Origin: Flavicella marina
Lineage (GTDB): Bacteria; Bacteroidota; Bacteroidia; Flavobacteriales; Flavobacteriaceae
Direction: 5' to 3'
DNA length: 64,000 bases
Assembly (NCBI RefSeq): GCF_009193215.1
Contig: NZ_VYVA01000007.1
Span: 93,147 to 157,146 of the forward strand
Below, one piece after another: positions 35,767 to 46,100 of this stretch. The notes under the pieces were generated by a model. It made no database searches. It saw only the letters and a list, made by a program, of their open reading frames with translations, and had not been told where the DNA came from. The position numbers were made by a program, and so were the translations under genes. The first letter of the stretch is position 1, and every line of letters starts with the position of its first letter.

Positions 35767-36159
35767 ATGAGAATCGATAAATACTTGTGGACCATTCGTT
35801 ACTTCAAAACGAGATCATTGGCAACAGAAGCCTGTAAAAAGGGACATGTAAAGATCAATGCCGTAAATGTAAAACCTGCCAAGGACGTATATATTGGAGA
35901 AAAAATTTCAGTTCGAAAAAATCAAATAAACTACCAAATAGAAGTCTTAGACATCCCAAAAAACAGAGTCGGTGCAAAACTTGTAGATTTATACCGAAAA
36001 GACACCACTCCGAAAGAAGAGTTTGATGCACAAGAATTATTAAAATACTCTAAAGACTATTACCGTAAAAAAGGAGTTGGAAGACCTACAAAAAAAGACA
36101 GAAGAGATATTGAAGACTATCATGAAACCTCATTTTTGGATGATCTAGATGACAACTAA
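35767..36159 (+). CDS. S4-domain RNA-binding protein (Hsp15-like)
   Basis: 130 residues. The N-terminal S4 domain (about 1-60) begins M-R-I-D-K-Y-L-W and includes F-K-T-R-S-L-A-T-E-A-C-K-K-G-H-V and G-E-K-I-S-V-R. The remainder is a basic helical tail with G-V-G-R-P-T-K-K-D-R-R-D-I, the Hsp15 ending. In E. coli Hsp15 rescues stalled 50S subunits carrying a nascent chain. The following phosphoribosyltransferase gene has its own promoter 72 bases downstream. Confidence 0.9.
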   Translation: MRIDKYLWTIRYFKTRSLATEACKKGHVKINAVNVKPAKDVYIGEKISVRKNQINYQIEVLDIPKNRVGAKLVDLYRKDTTPKEEFDAQELLKYSKDYYRKKGVGRPTKKDRRDIEDYHETSFLDDLDDN

Positions 36160-36200
36160 AAAAGTTGTTTTTATTGGCTCTCATCAAAAAAAATCTTTTC

Positions 36201-36208
36201 TATCTTTG
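36201..36208 (+). promoter_or_regulatory. -7 element of the phosphoribosyltransferase gene
   Basis: TATCTTTG, exact consensus, 22 bases before the ATG; a TTG at 36175-36177 lies 23 bases upstream. Confidence 0.5.
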
Positions 36209-36230
36209 AAATTGTAAAAAACTTATTACT

Positions 36231-36728
36231 ATGACTGATAACTGCATCTTAACAGACAAACAAATCACCAATAAAACCCGTCGAATTGCATACCAGATTT
36301 TGGAAAACAACGTCAACGAAAAAGAAGTTATTTTGGCTGGTATTTGTGGTAATGGTTATATTTTTGCAACCCGCATAGAGGCAATATTGAATGAAATATC
36401 AGATTTAAAAACAACCTTATGTGAGGTTCATATAAATAAAAAGAATCCTAGAGAAACTATTTCAACATCAATACCTAAAGAATCGTATGAAAATAAATCT
36501 TTGGTATTAATTGACGATGTTCTTAGTTCAGGGTCGACATTGATATATGGAGTAAAACATTTCTTAGAAGTTCCTCTGAACCGTTTTAAAACGGCAGTAT
36601 TAGTCAATAGAAATCATAAAAAATACCCAGTCAAAGCTGACTTCAAAGGAATATCTTTATCTACGTCTCTTAAAGAACATATTCAAGTAGAGTTTTCAGA
36701 AAATTCCTCGAGAGCATTCTTAAATTAA
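36231..36728 (+). CDS. Phosphoribosyltransferase family protein (PyrR-like)
   Basis: 165 residues of the type I PRTase fold. The PRPP-binding motif is L-V-L-I-D-D-V-L-S-S-G-S-T-L near residues 100-113. G-I-C-G-N-G-Y near 44 is the hood or PPi loop region. The length and the R-R-I-A-Y-Q-I-L-E-N-N opening resemble PyrR (uracil PRTase and pyr regulator), but the pyrimidine specificity cannot be read. It stands as a single gene after the S4 gene. The 446 bases after it, up to tRNA-Lys, hold only the broken small gene at 36952 and its hairpin. Confidence 0.8.
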   Translation: MTDNCILTDKQITNKTRRIAYQILENNVNEKEVILAGICGNGYIFATRIEAILNEISDLKTTLCEVHINKKNPRETISTSIPKESYENKSLVLIDDVLSSGSTLIYGVKHFLEVPLNRFKTAVLVNRNHKKYPVKADFKGISLSTSLKEHIQVEFSENSSRAFLN

Positions 36729-36920
36729 GAAAGAAATTTTCCATACCATTTCATTGAACACCTCAGCTATAGTTGTTTCAAACACAGATTCAATACGAAT
36801 CTATTGGTCTTAAAACATGGTATTCCTATTTTAAACAAACTTCAAACGAAGTCTCAGACGAGAACAGCTTGACTTAGTATTATGTTCATCTATTCGAAAA
36901 AATACAACTCATTTTTACAC

Positions 36921-36949
36921 AAAAAAACAGTGATTTTTTACTGTTTTTA
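36921..36949 (-). terminator. Terminator hairpin of the broken small gene
   Basis: AAACAGT and ACTGTTT pair around an 8-base loop (GATTTTTT on the plus strand), with A and T runs on the flanks. It lies 2 bases past the stop codon of the minus-strand relic, and nearly 200 bases past the phosphoribosyltransferase stop. Confidence 0.6.
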
Positions 36950-36951
36950 TT

Positions 36952-37101
36952 CTAAATAGAATCGTATAATTCTATCAGAGTCAACTTCAATTTCTCTTTA
37001 ACAGTCTTAGCTAAAGACGTTTTATTATTTACTGTATCGCGAACAAAACTCTCCTAAAATTCGCTAAACTGTATTAAGTAAATTAAAGTCAGAATCTCCA
37101 T
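36952..37101 (-). pseudogene. Small broken gene with an internal amber codon
   Basis: Fifty codons from an ATG at 37101 to a TAG at 36952, interrupted by an in-frame TAG after codon 15. The upstream part reads M-E-I-L-T-L-I-Y-L-I-Q-F-S-E-F; the part after the stop reads E-S-F-V-R-D-T-V-N-N-K-T-S-L-A-K-T-V-K-E and continues to a terminator hairpin. The downstream part has protein-like composition (charged amphipathic), and a terminator sits 2 bases after its end, so it looks like the end of a once-functional gene. No family recognised; it could also be chance. Confidence 0.35.
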
Positions 37102-37122
37102 TAAAAAAGTACTATAAAAAAC

Positions 37123-37152
37123 TTGTAGTATTAAAATATGGTTTTATATTTG
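37123..37152 (+). promoter_or_regulatory. Promoter of the tRNA-Lys / tRNA-Leu unit
   Basis: TTG at 37123-37125 and TATATTTG at 37145-37152, spacing 19: a full Bacteroidota housekeeping promoter, 22 bases before the tRNA-Lys 5' end. Confidence 0.7.
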
Positions 37153-37174
37153 CACTCGCAATTAGAAATTGTAT

Positions 37175-37247
37175 GACCTGGTAGCTCAGTTGGTAGAGCA
37201 TCTCCCTTTTAAGGAGAGGGTCCTGGGTTCGAGCCCCAGCCCGGTCA
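37175..37247 (+). tRNA. tRNA-Lys (anticodon TTT)
   Basis: 73 bases, CCA not encoded. D arm GCTC..GAGC, anticodon stem TCTCC/GGAGA with loop CTTTTAA (anticodon TTT), T arm CTGGG-TTCGAGC-CCCAG. Acceptor GACCTGG against CCCGGTC pairs at six of seven positions; position 5 against 68 is a T-C mismatch. Discriminator A. Confidence 0.95.
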
Positions 37248-37249
37248 CT

Positions 37250-37280
37250 AAAAGCTTTTCTACTAAGAAAAGCTTTTTTA
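37250..37280 (+). terminator. Hairpin after tRNA-Lys
   Basis: AAAAGCTTTTC and GAAAAGCTTTT (around TACTAA) form a perfect stem ending in a T run. It may terminate or attenuate transcription before tRNA-Leu, or act in processing. Confidence 0.6.
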
Positions 37281-37281
37281 G

Positions 37282-37305
37282 TTTTGAGACATATGTATCT
37301 CAAAA
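37282..37305. repeat. Inverted repeat abutting tRNA-Leu
   Basis: TTTTGAGA and TCTCAAAA flank CATATGTA; the 8-pair stem ends exactly at the base before tRNA-Leu. No T run follows, so a terminator is unlikely. Confidence 0.5.
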
Positions 37306-37389
37306 GCACACATGGCGGAATTGGTAGACGCGCGGGCTTGAGGGGCTCGTGTCCTTACGGACGTGCAGGTTCAAGTCCTGTTGTGTGCA
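37306..37389 (+). tRNA. tRNA-Leu (anticodon GAG)
   Basis: 84 bases, CCA not encoded. Acceptor GCACACA pairs with TGTGTGC; D arm GCG..CGC with the A-A-T-T-G-G-T-A-G-A loop; anticodon stem CGGGC/GCTCG with loop TTGAGGG (anticodon GAG); long variable arm TGTCC-TTAC-GGACG; T arm CAGG-TTCAAGT-CCTG. Typical class II tRNA-Leu. Confidence 0.95.
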
Positions 37390-37477
37390 CAAATTTTCTT
37401 GTTTTATAAATATTGCTAGTTGTTTTTTTTGCCAAATAATTAACATCCATTTCCTCGATAATTAGTATACTTGTATC

Positions 37478-38275
37478 ATGCAAAAAATTGTTCTAATATT
37501 CCTTTTCGCTACTTTAATCAGCTCTTATGGGTATTCTCAAGAGACTCAGAAACCCGTTGATTTAAATGGTGTTATTCTAGATGGAGTTTCGAAAGAACCT
37601 CTAAGCGGGTCGCATATCTTAAACCTCAATTCTGTTCGTGGTACAACTACTAATTTCGATGGAGAGTTTAGCATTCCAGCTACTGTAAACGATACCATTA
37701 TGATCTCTTATATCGGGTATCAATCTATCAAATTAAAAATAACCAACGATTTACTAAAAGGAAATGAGCTTTCGATTACACTGCATGAAAAAGCTAACGA
37801 AATATCTGAAGTAACCGTAAAAACACACAATCTTATTGGTGTTTTAGAAGTTGACATCAAACAAGTACCGAAAGACAAATACACTCGAATTCATATCAAT
37901 GGTCTTCCTCAAACTTATGAAACCGGTAAAGTTACTCCCAAAAGCTATACTACACTTGGTGCTGCAATCTTTCAGCCAGTTGACTTTATGTATAATATGT
38001 TCGGGAAAAAACCAAAATCTCTTAGAAAGTTGAAAAAACTAAAAGACGAAGATGAGTTAAGAGAAATATTAGGACAAAAATTTGACCGTGAGGTAATGCT
38101 AGAGTATCTAGAAATGAATGACAAACAATTAGAAGAATTACTAGACGACTGTAACTACTCTGAATATTTTATCAGAACTGCAAGTGACCTACAAGTCGTT
38201 GAAGCGATTTTAGATTGTCATGAAAATTACAAAGCACTACAAGAAGGGTCTCTAAAAAAAGACAACGAAAAGTAA
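37478..38275 (+). CDS. Carboxypeptidase-regulatory-like domain protein (exported)
   Basis: 265 residues. Signal peptide to about residue 20 (S-S-Y-G-Y-S-Q). Residues about 28-105 form a CarboxypepD_reg-like beta-sandwich: L-N-G-V-I-L-D-G-V-S-K-E-P-L, T-T-N-F-D-G-E-F-S-I-P, I-S-Y-I-G-Y-Q-S, the domain that also begins SusC-type TonB-dependent receptors. The rest is a charged helical region with E-L-R-E-I-L-G-Q-K-F-D and no barrel, so this is not a receptor. Role unknown; probably periplasmic. A near-consensus -7 element (TATACTTG) ends 4 bases before the ATG, which would leave almost no leader. Confidence 0.8.
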   Translation: MQKIVLIFLFATLISSYGYSQETQKPVDLNGVILDGVSKEPLSGSHILNLNSVRGTTTNFDGEFSIPATVNDTIMISYIGYQSIKLKITNDLLKGNELSITLHEKANEISEVTVKTHNLIGVLEVDIKQVPKDKYTRIHINGLPQTYETGKVTPKSYTTLGAAIFQPVDFMYNMFGKKPKSLRKLKKLKDEDELREILGQKFDREVMLEYLEMNDKQLEELLDDCNYSEYFIRTASDLQVVEAILDCHENYKALQEGSLKKDNEK

Positions 38276-38293
38276 CAGTAAAATTTGCTTATC

Positions 38294-38328
38294 AAAAAAG
38301 GCTAACAATTTATTTGTTAGCCTTTTTT
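38294..38328. terminator. Bidirectional terminator
   Basis: AAAAAAGGCTAACAA and TTGTTAGCCTTTTTT form a 15-pair perfect stem with loop ATTTAT-like bases, between convergent genes. Confidence 0.9.
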
Positions 38329-38337
38329 ATTTCTTAG

Positions 38338-39876
38338 TTATGAAAAACTTTGATTGATCATAGTTGACAATCTACGCTTGTAATCATCTTCCAACCATTG
38401 AATATAGTTTTTTGTACTTTTTATGATACAATAAGAATACTTCTTTATTCTATCAGAAATATCATCTTGCAACAATCGTGATAAAATTCGGGCATCAAAA
38501 ACATCTTCACTATTTTCAACACACAACTTACAATGCTGTTCTAACGATTTGTCTAAAACCACTTTAGACTTTAAATTCATTTTTATTGCTTTGTCATATT
38601 CTTCTTTAACATTAAAAGAAAAATCTGTAGAATTCGGAAATTCAGCTCTGATTTCTGGCGGCATGGTATAAGTGAAATTTCTTTCAATTGTCTCGTCATT
38701 GATCAAATTATCCAAATAATACATCGGAGAGCTAAATATTTTTTGCCAATCCAATGGCGACCCCCACAAACCAAATCTGGCAGCATTATTTCCTAAATCC
38801 AATACTTTGAAATCTTTTTTATCTCCAATTACTCTAGACCCTCTACCGATCATTTGGTAGTATAAAGTAATTGATTTTGTAGCACGATTTAAAATAATCG
38901 TTTCAACCGATGGCTCATCAAACCCAGTAGTTAAAATACCTACTGAAGTTAAAATGGCATTCGGCGTTTCTTTAAACCATTTTAAAATAAACTCACGTTC
39001 TTGTCTAGAGTTTGTATTATCAAGATGCATGATTTCATAACCTTCAGCTTTAAAAGTCTCATACACGTGAAGTGACGTATTGATACCATTGTTAAAAATC
39101 AAGGTTTTTTTCCCTAAAGATTTTTCTTCGTAGGCATGTAATAACTTCTCTTGCATTAAATTATTTGAATACAATTCCTCAGAAGACTTAACGGTATAAT
39201 CTCCATTGATACCTACCTTCAATGTTCCAAGTGCTACGTCGTATGTGTACGTCGTTGCTTTTGCAAGAAAACCTCGATCCACTAATGATTGTACCGGTTC
39301 ACCTACCAACAATTCATTATAAATCTCGTTCATAGGTAGTTTCATATTCGAACTCAAAGGTGTCGCTGTTACTCCTAAAATAAAGCAAGTCTCAAAATAT
39401 TTAAAAAGCTTTCTAAACGAATTGTAATGCGCTTCATCAATAATTACCAAACCAATTTGATCTAACTCAAGTTTATCGTCATTCAAACGATTTTTTAAAG
39501 TTTCAACCATCGCCACAAAACATAGATAATCATCTTGATCATCTAGTTCTTTAACATGACTGTTGATAATTTTATTGTTTACTTGAAATTCCGATAGCAT
39601 CCTAGATGTCTGATTACACAACTCAATTCGATGTGTTAAAATCAATACTTTTTTTCCTGTTTGCTCTATATAGCGTCTTGCTATTTCAGAAAAAATAACT
39701 GTTTTACCCCCACCTGTAGGCAATTGATAAACAAGATTGAAATTATCTGGATTTTTTTCAATCTTACCAAAAATTTGGCTCAAAGCCTCATTCTGATAGT
39801 CATATAATTTTTTAGTCGTATTTTTTGTAGATGTCAAATTTTGGCTCACTATGCTAATTATTTCGAAACCTTGCAA
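38338..39876 (-). CDS. DEAD/DEAH-box (SF2) helicase
   Basis: 512 residues from a TTG at 39876; a GTG at 39849 and a TTG at 39837 are alternatives, and no ATG is near the N-terminus. Motif I L-P-T-G-G-G-K-T near residue 50, motif II D-E-A-H near 146, motif III T-A-T-P near 170, and motif VI M-I-G-R-G-S-R-V near 345 show the SF2 superfamily of the UvrB/RecG/type III restriction-like type. The C-terminal part (about 400-512) has C-K-L-C and is not recognised. No partner nuclease or methylase is next to it, so a stand-alone repair or nucleic-acid remodelling role is more likely than restriction. Confidence 0.85.
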   Translation of the reverse strand: MQGFEIISIVSQNLTSTKNTTKKLYDYQNEALSQIFGKIEKNPDNFNLVYQLPTGGGKTVIFSEIARRYIEQTGKKVLILTHRIELCNQTSRMLSEFQVNNKIINSHVKELDDQDDYLCFVAMVETLKNRLNDDKLELDQIGLVIIDEAHYNSFRKLFKYFETCFILGVTATPLSSNMKLPMNEIYNELLVGEPVQSLVDRGFLAKATTYTYDVALGTLKVGINGDYTVKSSEELYSNNLMQEKLLHAYEEKSLGKKTLIFNNGINTSLHVYETFKAEGYEIMHLDNTNSRQEREFILKWFKETPNAILTSVGILTTGFDEPSVETIILNRATKSITLYYQMIGRGSRVIGDKKDFKVLDLGNNAARFGLWGSPLDWQKIFSSPMYYLDNLINDETIERNFTYTMPPEIRAEFPNSTDFSFNVKEEYDKAIKMNLKSKVVLDKSLEQHCKLCVENSEDVFDARILSRLLQDDISDRIKKYSYCIIKSTKNYIQWLEDDYKRRLSTMINQSFS

Positions 39877-40100
39877 AAATAGGGACTTTATTAGGTTCTA
39901 CGAAATGGTTTGACAAGTATTTTGGAAATTATTAATCTACGAATTTCTTTATTTCTACTACACCACAAAGAACTAAACTCATGAATAATTGATTTTCAGA
40001 TAAATAATGTTTATATTTAGCTTGGATACATGATTTTAAACCATTTCATGCATTCGCTCTACCCCTAAAGATTATTTTTTTGTTTCCAAAAAAATAACCG

Positions 40101-43100
40101 ATGAAAAAATATCTATTCTTCGCAATAATACTAGTATTAATTCAGAACTCAATCGCACAAACCAAAGTCATTCCGGCTGGTTCTGTAATTATTGACATGG
40201 GTGTTGTACCTCAAACCGAAGACAATGCTTTAAAACCTTATGGACTGGTATATACTTTGATAAAAAACTTCGATACTCCTGTTATTTGGTCTATCAATTC
40301 ATCCAAAACAAAAGATGGAACTGATTTTGTAGTAGATGGAAAAAGTTTCAAAGGTGGACCATTCATCATTCAATCGACCACATTAACTACCGCGGTGCAA
40401 GACGAAATTGCAGTTTGGGAAGCTCTTGGTGTCGTCACTTATACAACACTTACAAGTGTCATAGTCCCCGTACATAAAGAACTAGAATTTTTTGCAAATT
40501 GGGTACTTGACACAGACAATGGTAGTATCGCAGAACCTTATATTACAGCAGCTGGAATCCCTATTTCAGCTTACAGAACTTCATTACCTACTGGACTTAC
40601 TAGTTGTGATGATCTATTCATTTTACCCCATGCCGACCCTACTTGGACAGATCACGGACAGCCATTATTGGATTGGAATGCACCGACTTCAGAACCGGGT
40701 GGTCATGGTGGATGGATTTGGGCTGGATGTCATGCTGTTTCCGTCTTAGAAAGTCTCGTAGATCCTTCCGATTCAAATAGAAGAACCAATTTTCTTACAG
40801 AAGATCCCTCAACCTATCCAGGAACCCCAGAGGGTTATGGCTTGATTGATTTTGATGACCACAGTGATGCATCCGGAGTTACACCTATGAGCAATGCCTT
40901 TCCAGAGCACTCATTTATGCAGTTTATGGGACTAACTGATGGAGCACATTCGGGTGGGTCAGAGCAAATATTTTTACCATACCCAACCGGAGGCTGGAGA
41001 TCTACAACAACAGTTGGGGCTTGGGACCCTGCGCAGTTGGATGTTGTATCTGGAAATTCACCGGGTGAAGCCGCTACTATAGTCTATGGACCTGGTTTAG
41101 GAGATAACAATCGTGGTTATGTTATGTACGAAGGAGGTCATCGATTGGATAATGGTACCGAAGCCGAAAATGTAGCCGCAATACGAGCCTTTTTAAATTT
41201 CTCATTTGATGCTCCAACGGGTCAAGTGCCCATTATAACAGAAAACATCACACCCCCTAGTAGTATCGACGGAGGGCAATATTTAGACTTAAGTGTATCT
41301 GCAACAATTCCAGGAGGAGGGACTCCCACTTATGCTTGGACAACATCTTGCGGAACAGGAACTTTTGATGATGCCACAAGTGCTACACCTAGATTGACAT
41401 TTGCAAATCCAACATCTACAGAAAATTGTAACATTACGGTAACAGTTTCTGATGCCTGTGGTAGAACTTCAATTTCTACTTGGAACATCACAGTCAACAA
41501 TGGCACACCAAGTGCTCCTATTGCAGTAAACGATAATGTGTCAGTATATAATACTCAACAAATTTCATTCAATGCACTTGACAACGACAATGACCCAAAT
41601 GATAATTTAGATCCAACCTCTTTTACACCTACAACAACATTAACTCCAACAGGAGGAACATTTACAAGTAATGGAAACGGAAATATTACATTTGTCCCTA
41701 CTCCTGGCTTTACAGGAACTGTAACCTTGGAATACAATATTTGTGACACTACATCACCGACCCCCCTTTGCGCAACCACAGATGGAATTATTACAGTTAC
41801 TGTTCTTTCGAGTCCATGTGGTGTAGGAGAAACAATCACAACTGAAACCGCTTACCCCACAATTATTGAGAGTGAAAACGAATGGAAAGACGGTGACAAT
41901 GCGTTGGGAGCTCCAGATGCACAATTATCAAATTCAGATGATGACAATGGTGCTTTTATAGAATTCGATCTAGGAGCAGGAAACGAAGCCGCACTCGGAA
42001 CAGATATCATATTTACTCTGTTCAGTGATGATGGTAATTCAAACACAGGTACAATTTCAATCGGTTCTACCACTAGTTATACGGAAGGAATATCGATTCC
42101 CGTAACTGTAACCATTCAGGACCCAGCGACTGAAACAATCACCTACACCGTAAACAATGAAAATTTACGTTATATAAAAATTGAAGCAATCAAAGATTTT
42201 GGTTTAGAATCTATTACATATCAAAAACTTATTTGTTCATCAGAAACAGATACAGATAGTGATGGAATTATTGACTCCATTGATATTGATGACGACAACG
42301 ATGGTATTATAGATATCACTGAAAGCAATGGCAATGAACCAAATGGTGATGAAGACGGTGACAATATCTTAAACTTTGAAGATACTACCGATGATGGAAA
42401 TAATGGTGATTCAAGCACAACAGATTACACAGATAGTAATATGGATGGTATACCTGATGTATATGATACCGATGGGGATGGTGTTCCGAATCATTTAGAT
42501 CTAGACGCAGATAATGACGGAATACCGGATAATATTGAGGCACAATCAACCATAAATTATATTGCTCCAAACGGAACTGTTGGTTCCAATGGACTAGACA
42601 GTGCTTATGAAGTCAGCGACTCTTTGTCAGATTCTGGGTTAACTCCTCAAAATACAGATGGTATCGACAACCCAGATTATTTAGATTTAGACTCTGATAA
42701 CGATATGACGTATGACATCGATGAAACTGGAGAAGGGCTTTCTAGTACAAACGGACAAACCAATGGAGATGTTGGTGTTAACGGACTCGATAACTCAGTA
42801 GAAAATGCCGACAATTATATAGATATTAATGGAAAGTATGACTATACACAAACTGATAATTTCGATGATACCGATGGAGACATTGGAACAGGAGGCGACG
42901 TTGATTTCCGTGACGATATTGCAGGGTCCGATGCAGATAACGATGGTGTTTTAGATACTATTGATTTAGATGATGACAATGATGGTATTTTAGACAGTAT
43001 CGAAGGAGATATAGACACAGACAATGATGGAATCATAAATCGATTAGATTTAGACAGCGATGGAGACGGAATTCCCGATAATATAGAGGCACAAACCACC

Positions 43101-46100
43101 CAAGGTTATGTTCCGCCAAATTCAGATGACAATACAACTTATGCAAACAACAACGGAGTAAACTCTGCATATCTAGGTGGATTAACACCAGAAAACACAG
43201 ATGGAACAGACAATCCAGATTATTTAGATACAGATTCCGACAATCACGGTGGAACAGACACACAAGAAGCTGGATTAGTATTATCAGGTACAGTAGGCTC
43301 CAACGGTCTCGACAATAATTACGATAATGGTGACACATACGCAGACGTCAATGGTAACTTTGATGCTAGTCAAACGGACAACTTTCCAGATGAAGATGGC
43401 GATGCAACCACAGGAGGAGATGTAGATTGGAGAGATGGTCTTACTGGAACAGATACCGACGGAGATGGAGTCAGAGATAGTATCGATTTAGATGATGACA
43501 ATGATGGTATTTTAGATAGTATAGAAGGAGATTCAGACACTGACAATGACGGAATTATAAATCGATTAGATTTAGATAGTGACGGAGATGGAATCCCAGA
43601 TAATATAGAAGCACAAACAACAATCGGTTTCATCCCATCAAATAACGATAGTGCATCTACTTACACGAACAATCAAGGAGTAAATTCTGCATATTTAAAT
43701 GGACTGACACCTGTCAATACCGACGGTATGGATGATCCAGATTATTTAGATACAGACTCAGACAATGATGGTGCCAATGACACTACAGAAGCTTCCCTTA
43801 CTCTTTCTGGTATTGTTGGTTCAAACGGATTAGATAACAATTATGACAACAGCGATGATTATGCTGATGTGAAAGGTAATTTTGTCAATACACAAAGTGA
43901 AAACTTTTTAGATTCGGATAGTGATTTAAATTTTGGAGGTGATGTGGATTGGAGAGACGATTTAGATGGTTTTGATACCGACAATGATGGTATTATTAAT
44001 AGCCTTGATATTGATGATGATAATGATGGTATTCTAGATGCTACTGAAAGTGGCAGTTATCAACCAGATGGAGATGAGGATGGTGATGGAATTCAAAACT
44101 TTAGAGATGTTACAGATGACGGTAATGGAGGGGATTCAAGTAATACTTCTTACTCAGATGTAAACGAAGATGGCATCCCTGATGTCTATGATAACGACAA
44201 CGATGGTGTGCCAAATCATCTTGATATTGATGCTGACAACGACGGTATCCCAGATAATGTAGAGGCGCAGTCAACCATAGGATATATAGCCCCTTCAGGA
44301 ATTGTAGGTTCAAACGGTCTAGACAATTCTTACGAAAACAATGATACTTCGGGTGCTTCTAGTAATTTACCAATAACCAATACTGATAGTGGAATTGATA
44401 ATATCCCTGACTATTTAGATTTGGACTCAGATAACGATGGCACTCCTGATATTGAAGAAAATGGTGATTCTGATACCGTTATTAGTGGTATTGATTCGGA
44501 TAATGATGGACTCGATGACAATTTTGAGGGAAGCAATGCAACCGATGGTTATGATGTGAATGACGAAATTGATAACCCGTTAACAGATTTACCAGACACC
44601 GATATCGATGCCAATGCATCGGGAGATGTCGACTATAGAGATAATGTTGAAAACCCAATTACAGCTAGTTTGGGTGGTAGTCTATTGTGGTTAAGAGCTG
44701 ACCTAGATGCAACAACTTCATTATGGGAAGATCAATCGGGTGGCAACCATGATGCAGCCGCAACCTCTAACCCTGCTCCTTCTATCACCACAGATGCATT
44801 AAACTTCAATCCTGTCTATTATTTTGATGGAGGTGATGAAATGGTTATTTCAGGTGGTTTGTTTGATGATAATATTTTGTATGAAAACATTTGGACATAT
44901 GTTGTTCTAAAAAGTGATGATCCATTAATTAAAGGACGACTAGTTAGTGAAAAAGGTGGTGACGGAGAAGAATTTAACATCAAAATCGAAGATGATGGTG
45001 AAGTTAAATACAAAGTAGGTGGAGGTGGTGACAGTGAAATCAAGGAGTTTTTCACCACCGAAAACGAATTCAATATTTTAACTTTTAGTTCTGCTCAAAA
45101 TACAAGTACTCCATTTGGAGTAAACAAAGCCATTTCTAAAAACGGTCTTTTGATTGATTCTCAAAATACCATCGATGATATTACTGGAAACAGTGGGAAT
45201 GATCTGTTCATTGGAGTAAAAGGAGCAGGAAATGATTTCAAAGAATTTTTCAAAGGAAATCTTGCTGAAATAATCGTAACAGACGGAATCCCAACAGCAA
45301 CCAAACAACAAAGCATTGAAAGTTACCTAGCAATCAAATATGGTATTACTTTAAACGCAACATCAAACGCAACAAATCCAATTACGGAAGGTAATTATTT
45401 GCTTTCTGATGAAACAACCGTGATTTGGGATTATACTGAGAATAGTGAATTTCATAATGATGTTGCTGGGATTGGTAGAGATGACTTAATGGGATTAGAA
45501 CAAACTCAATCAAAATCTATTAATTCTGATGCGATCATAACTATAGAAATTCCTGCCGTTGCTCAAAAGTCAGGAACTTCTAAAAAAACAAACATGAACA
45601 ATCGGTTCGGAAAAAACAAAGACTTTTTAGTTTGGGGTAACAATAATGGTAACCTTGCCTCTGCCAACACTGCAACTTTATTATGTTCTCCATACAATAC
45701 ACTTCAAAGAAAATGGAAAATCGTTGAGCGTGGAGATGTAGGAACTGTCGAGTTATCTGTTTCTGCTTCACTTATTAGCTCACTTTTAAATACGCCTGCT
45801 ACAGATAAATATCTAATTATAGCAGACAACAATGCGCTATCAAATAATATTCGATACATACCCTTAACTCTTTCAACCAAAAACGGAAGCAGTCAATACA
45901 CAGCTAATGTCGATTTCGATGGCAAACAATTCTTTACTTTCGGAGAAGTAAATGGTATTTTTTGGGATGGAGATTTCAATACCTGGACTGGAGGGAACAG
46001 TTCAAGTGTTAGCGGATCTGCAAGTACAAATAGCAATGACAAAGACAAAATTATGGTCATTGATTCTAAATCTTCTTTAAGACATGCGGTATTAAATGAA

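Noticed and set aside
37112..37309. Open frame over the tRNA genes on the minus strand
   Set aside because: It is the antisense of tRNA-Lys and its hairpin, without coding character.
38338..39876. SF2 helicase as part of a defence system
   Set aside because: No nuclease, methylase, TIR, reverse transcriptase or other defence-type partner is adjacent; neighbours are an exported regulatory-domain protein and the giant protein.
42842..44313. Many open frames on the minus strand rich in Ser, Pro, Leu or His opposite the giant genes
   Set aside because: They are mirror products of the Asp/Gly-rich repeats on the plus strand; no start context or independent composition.
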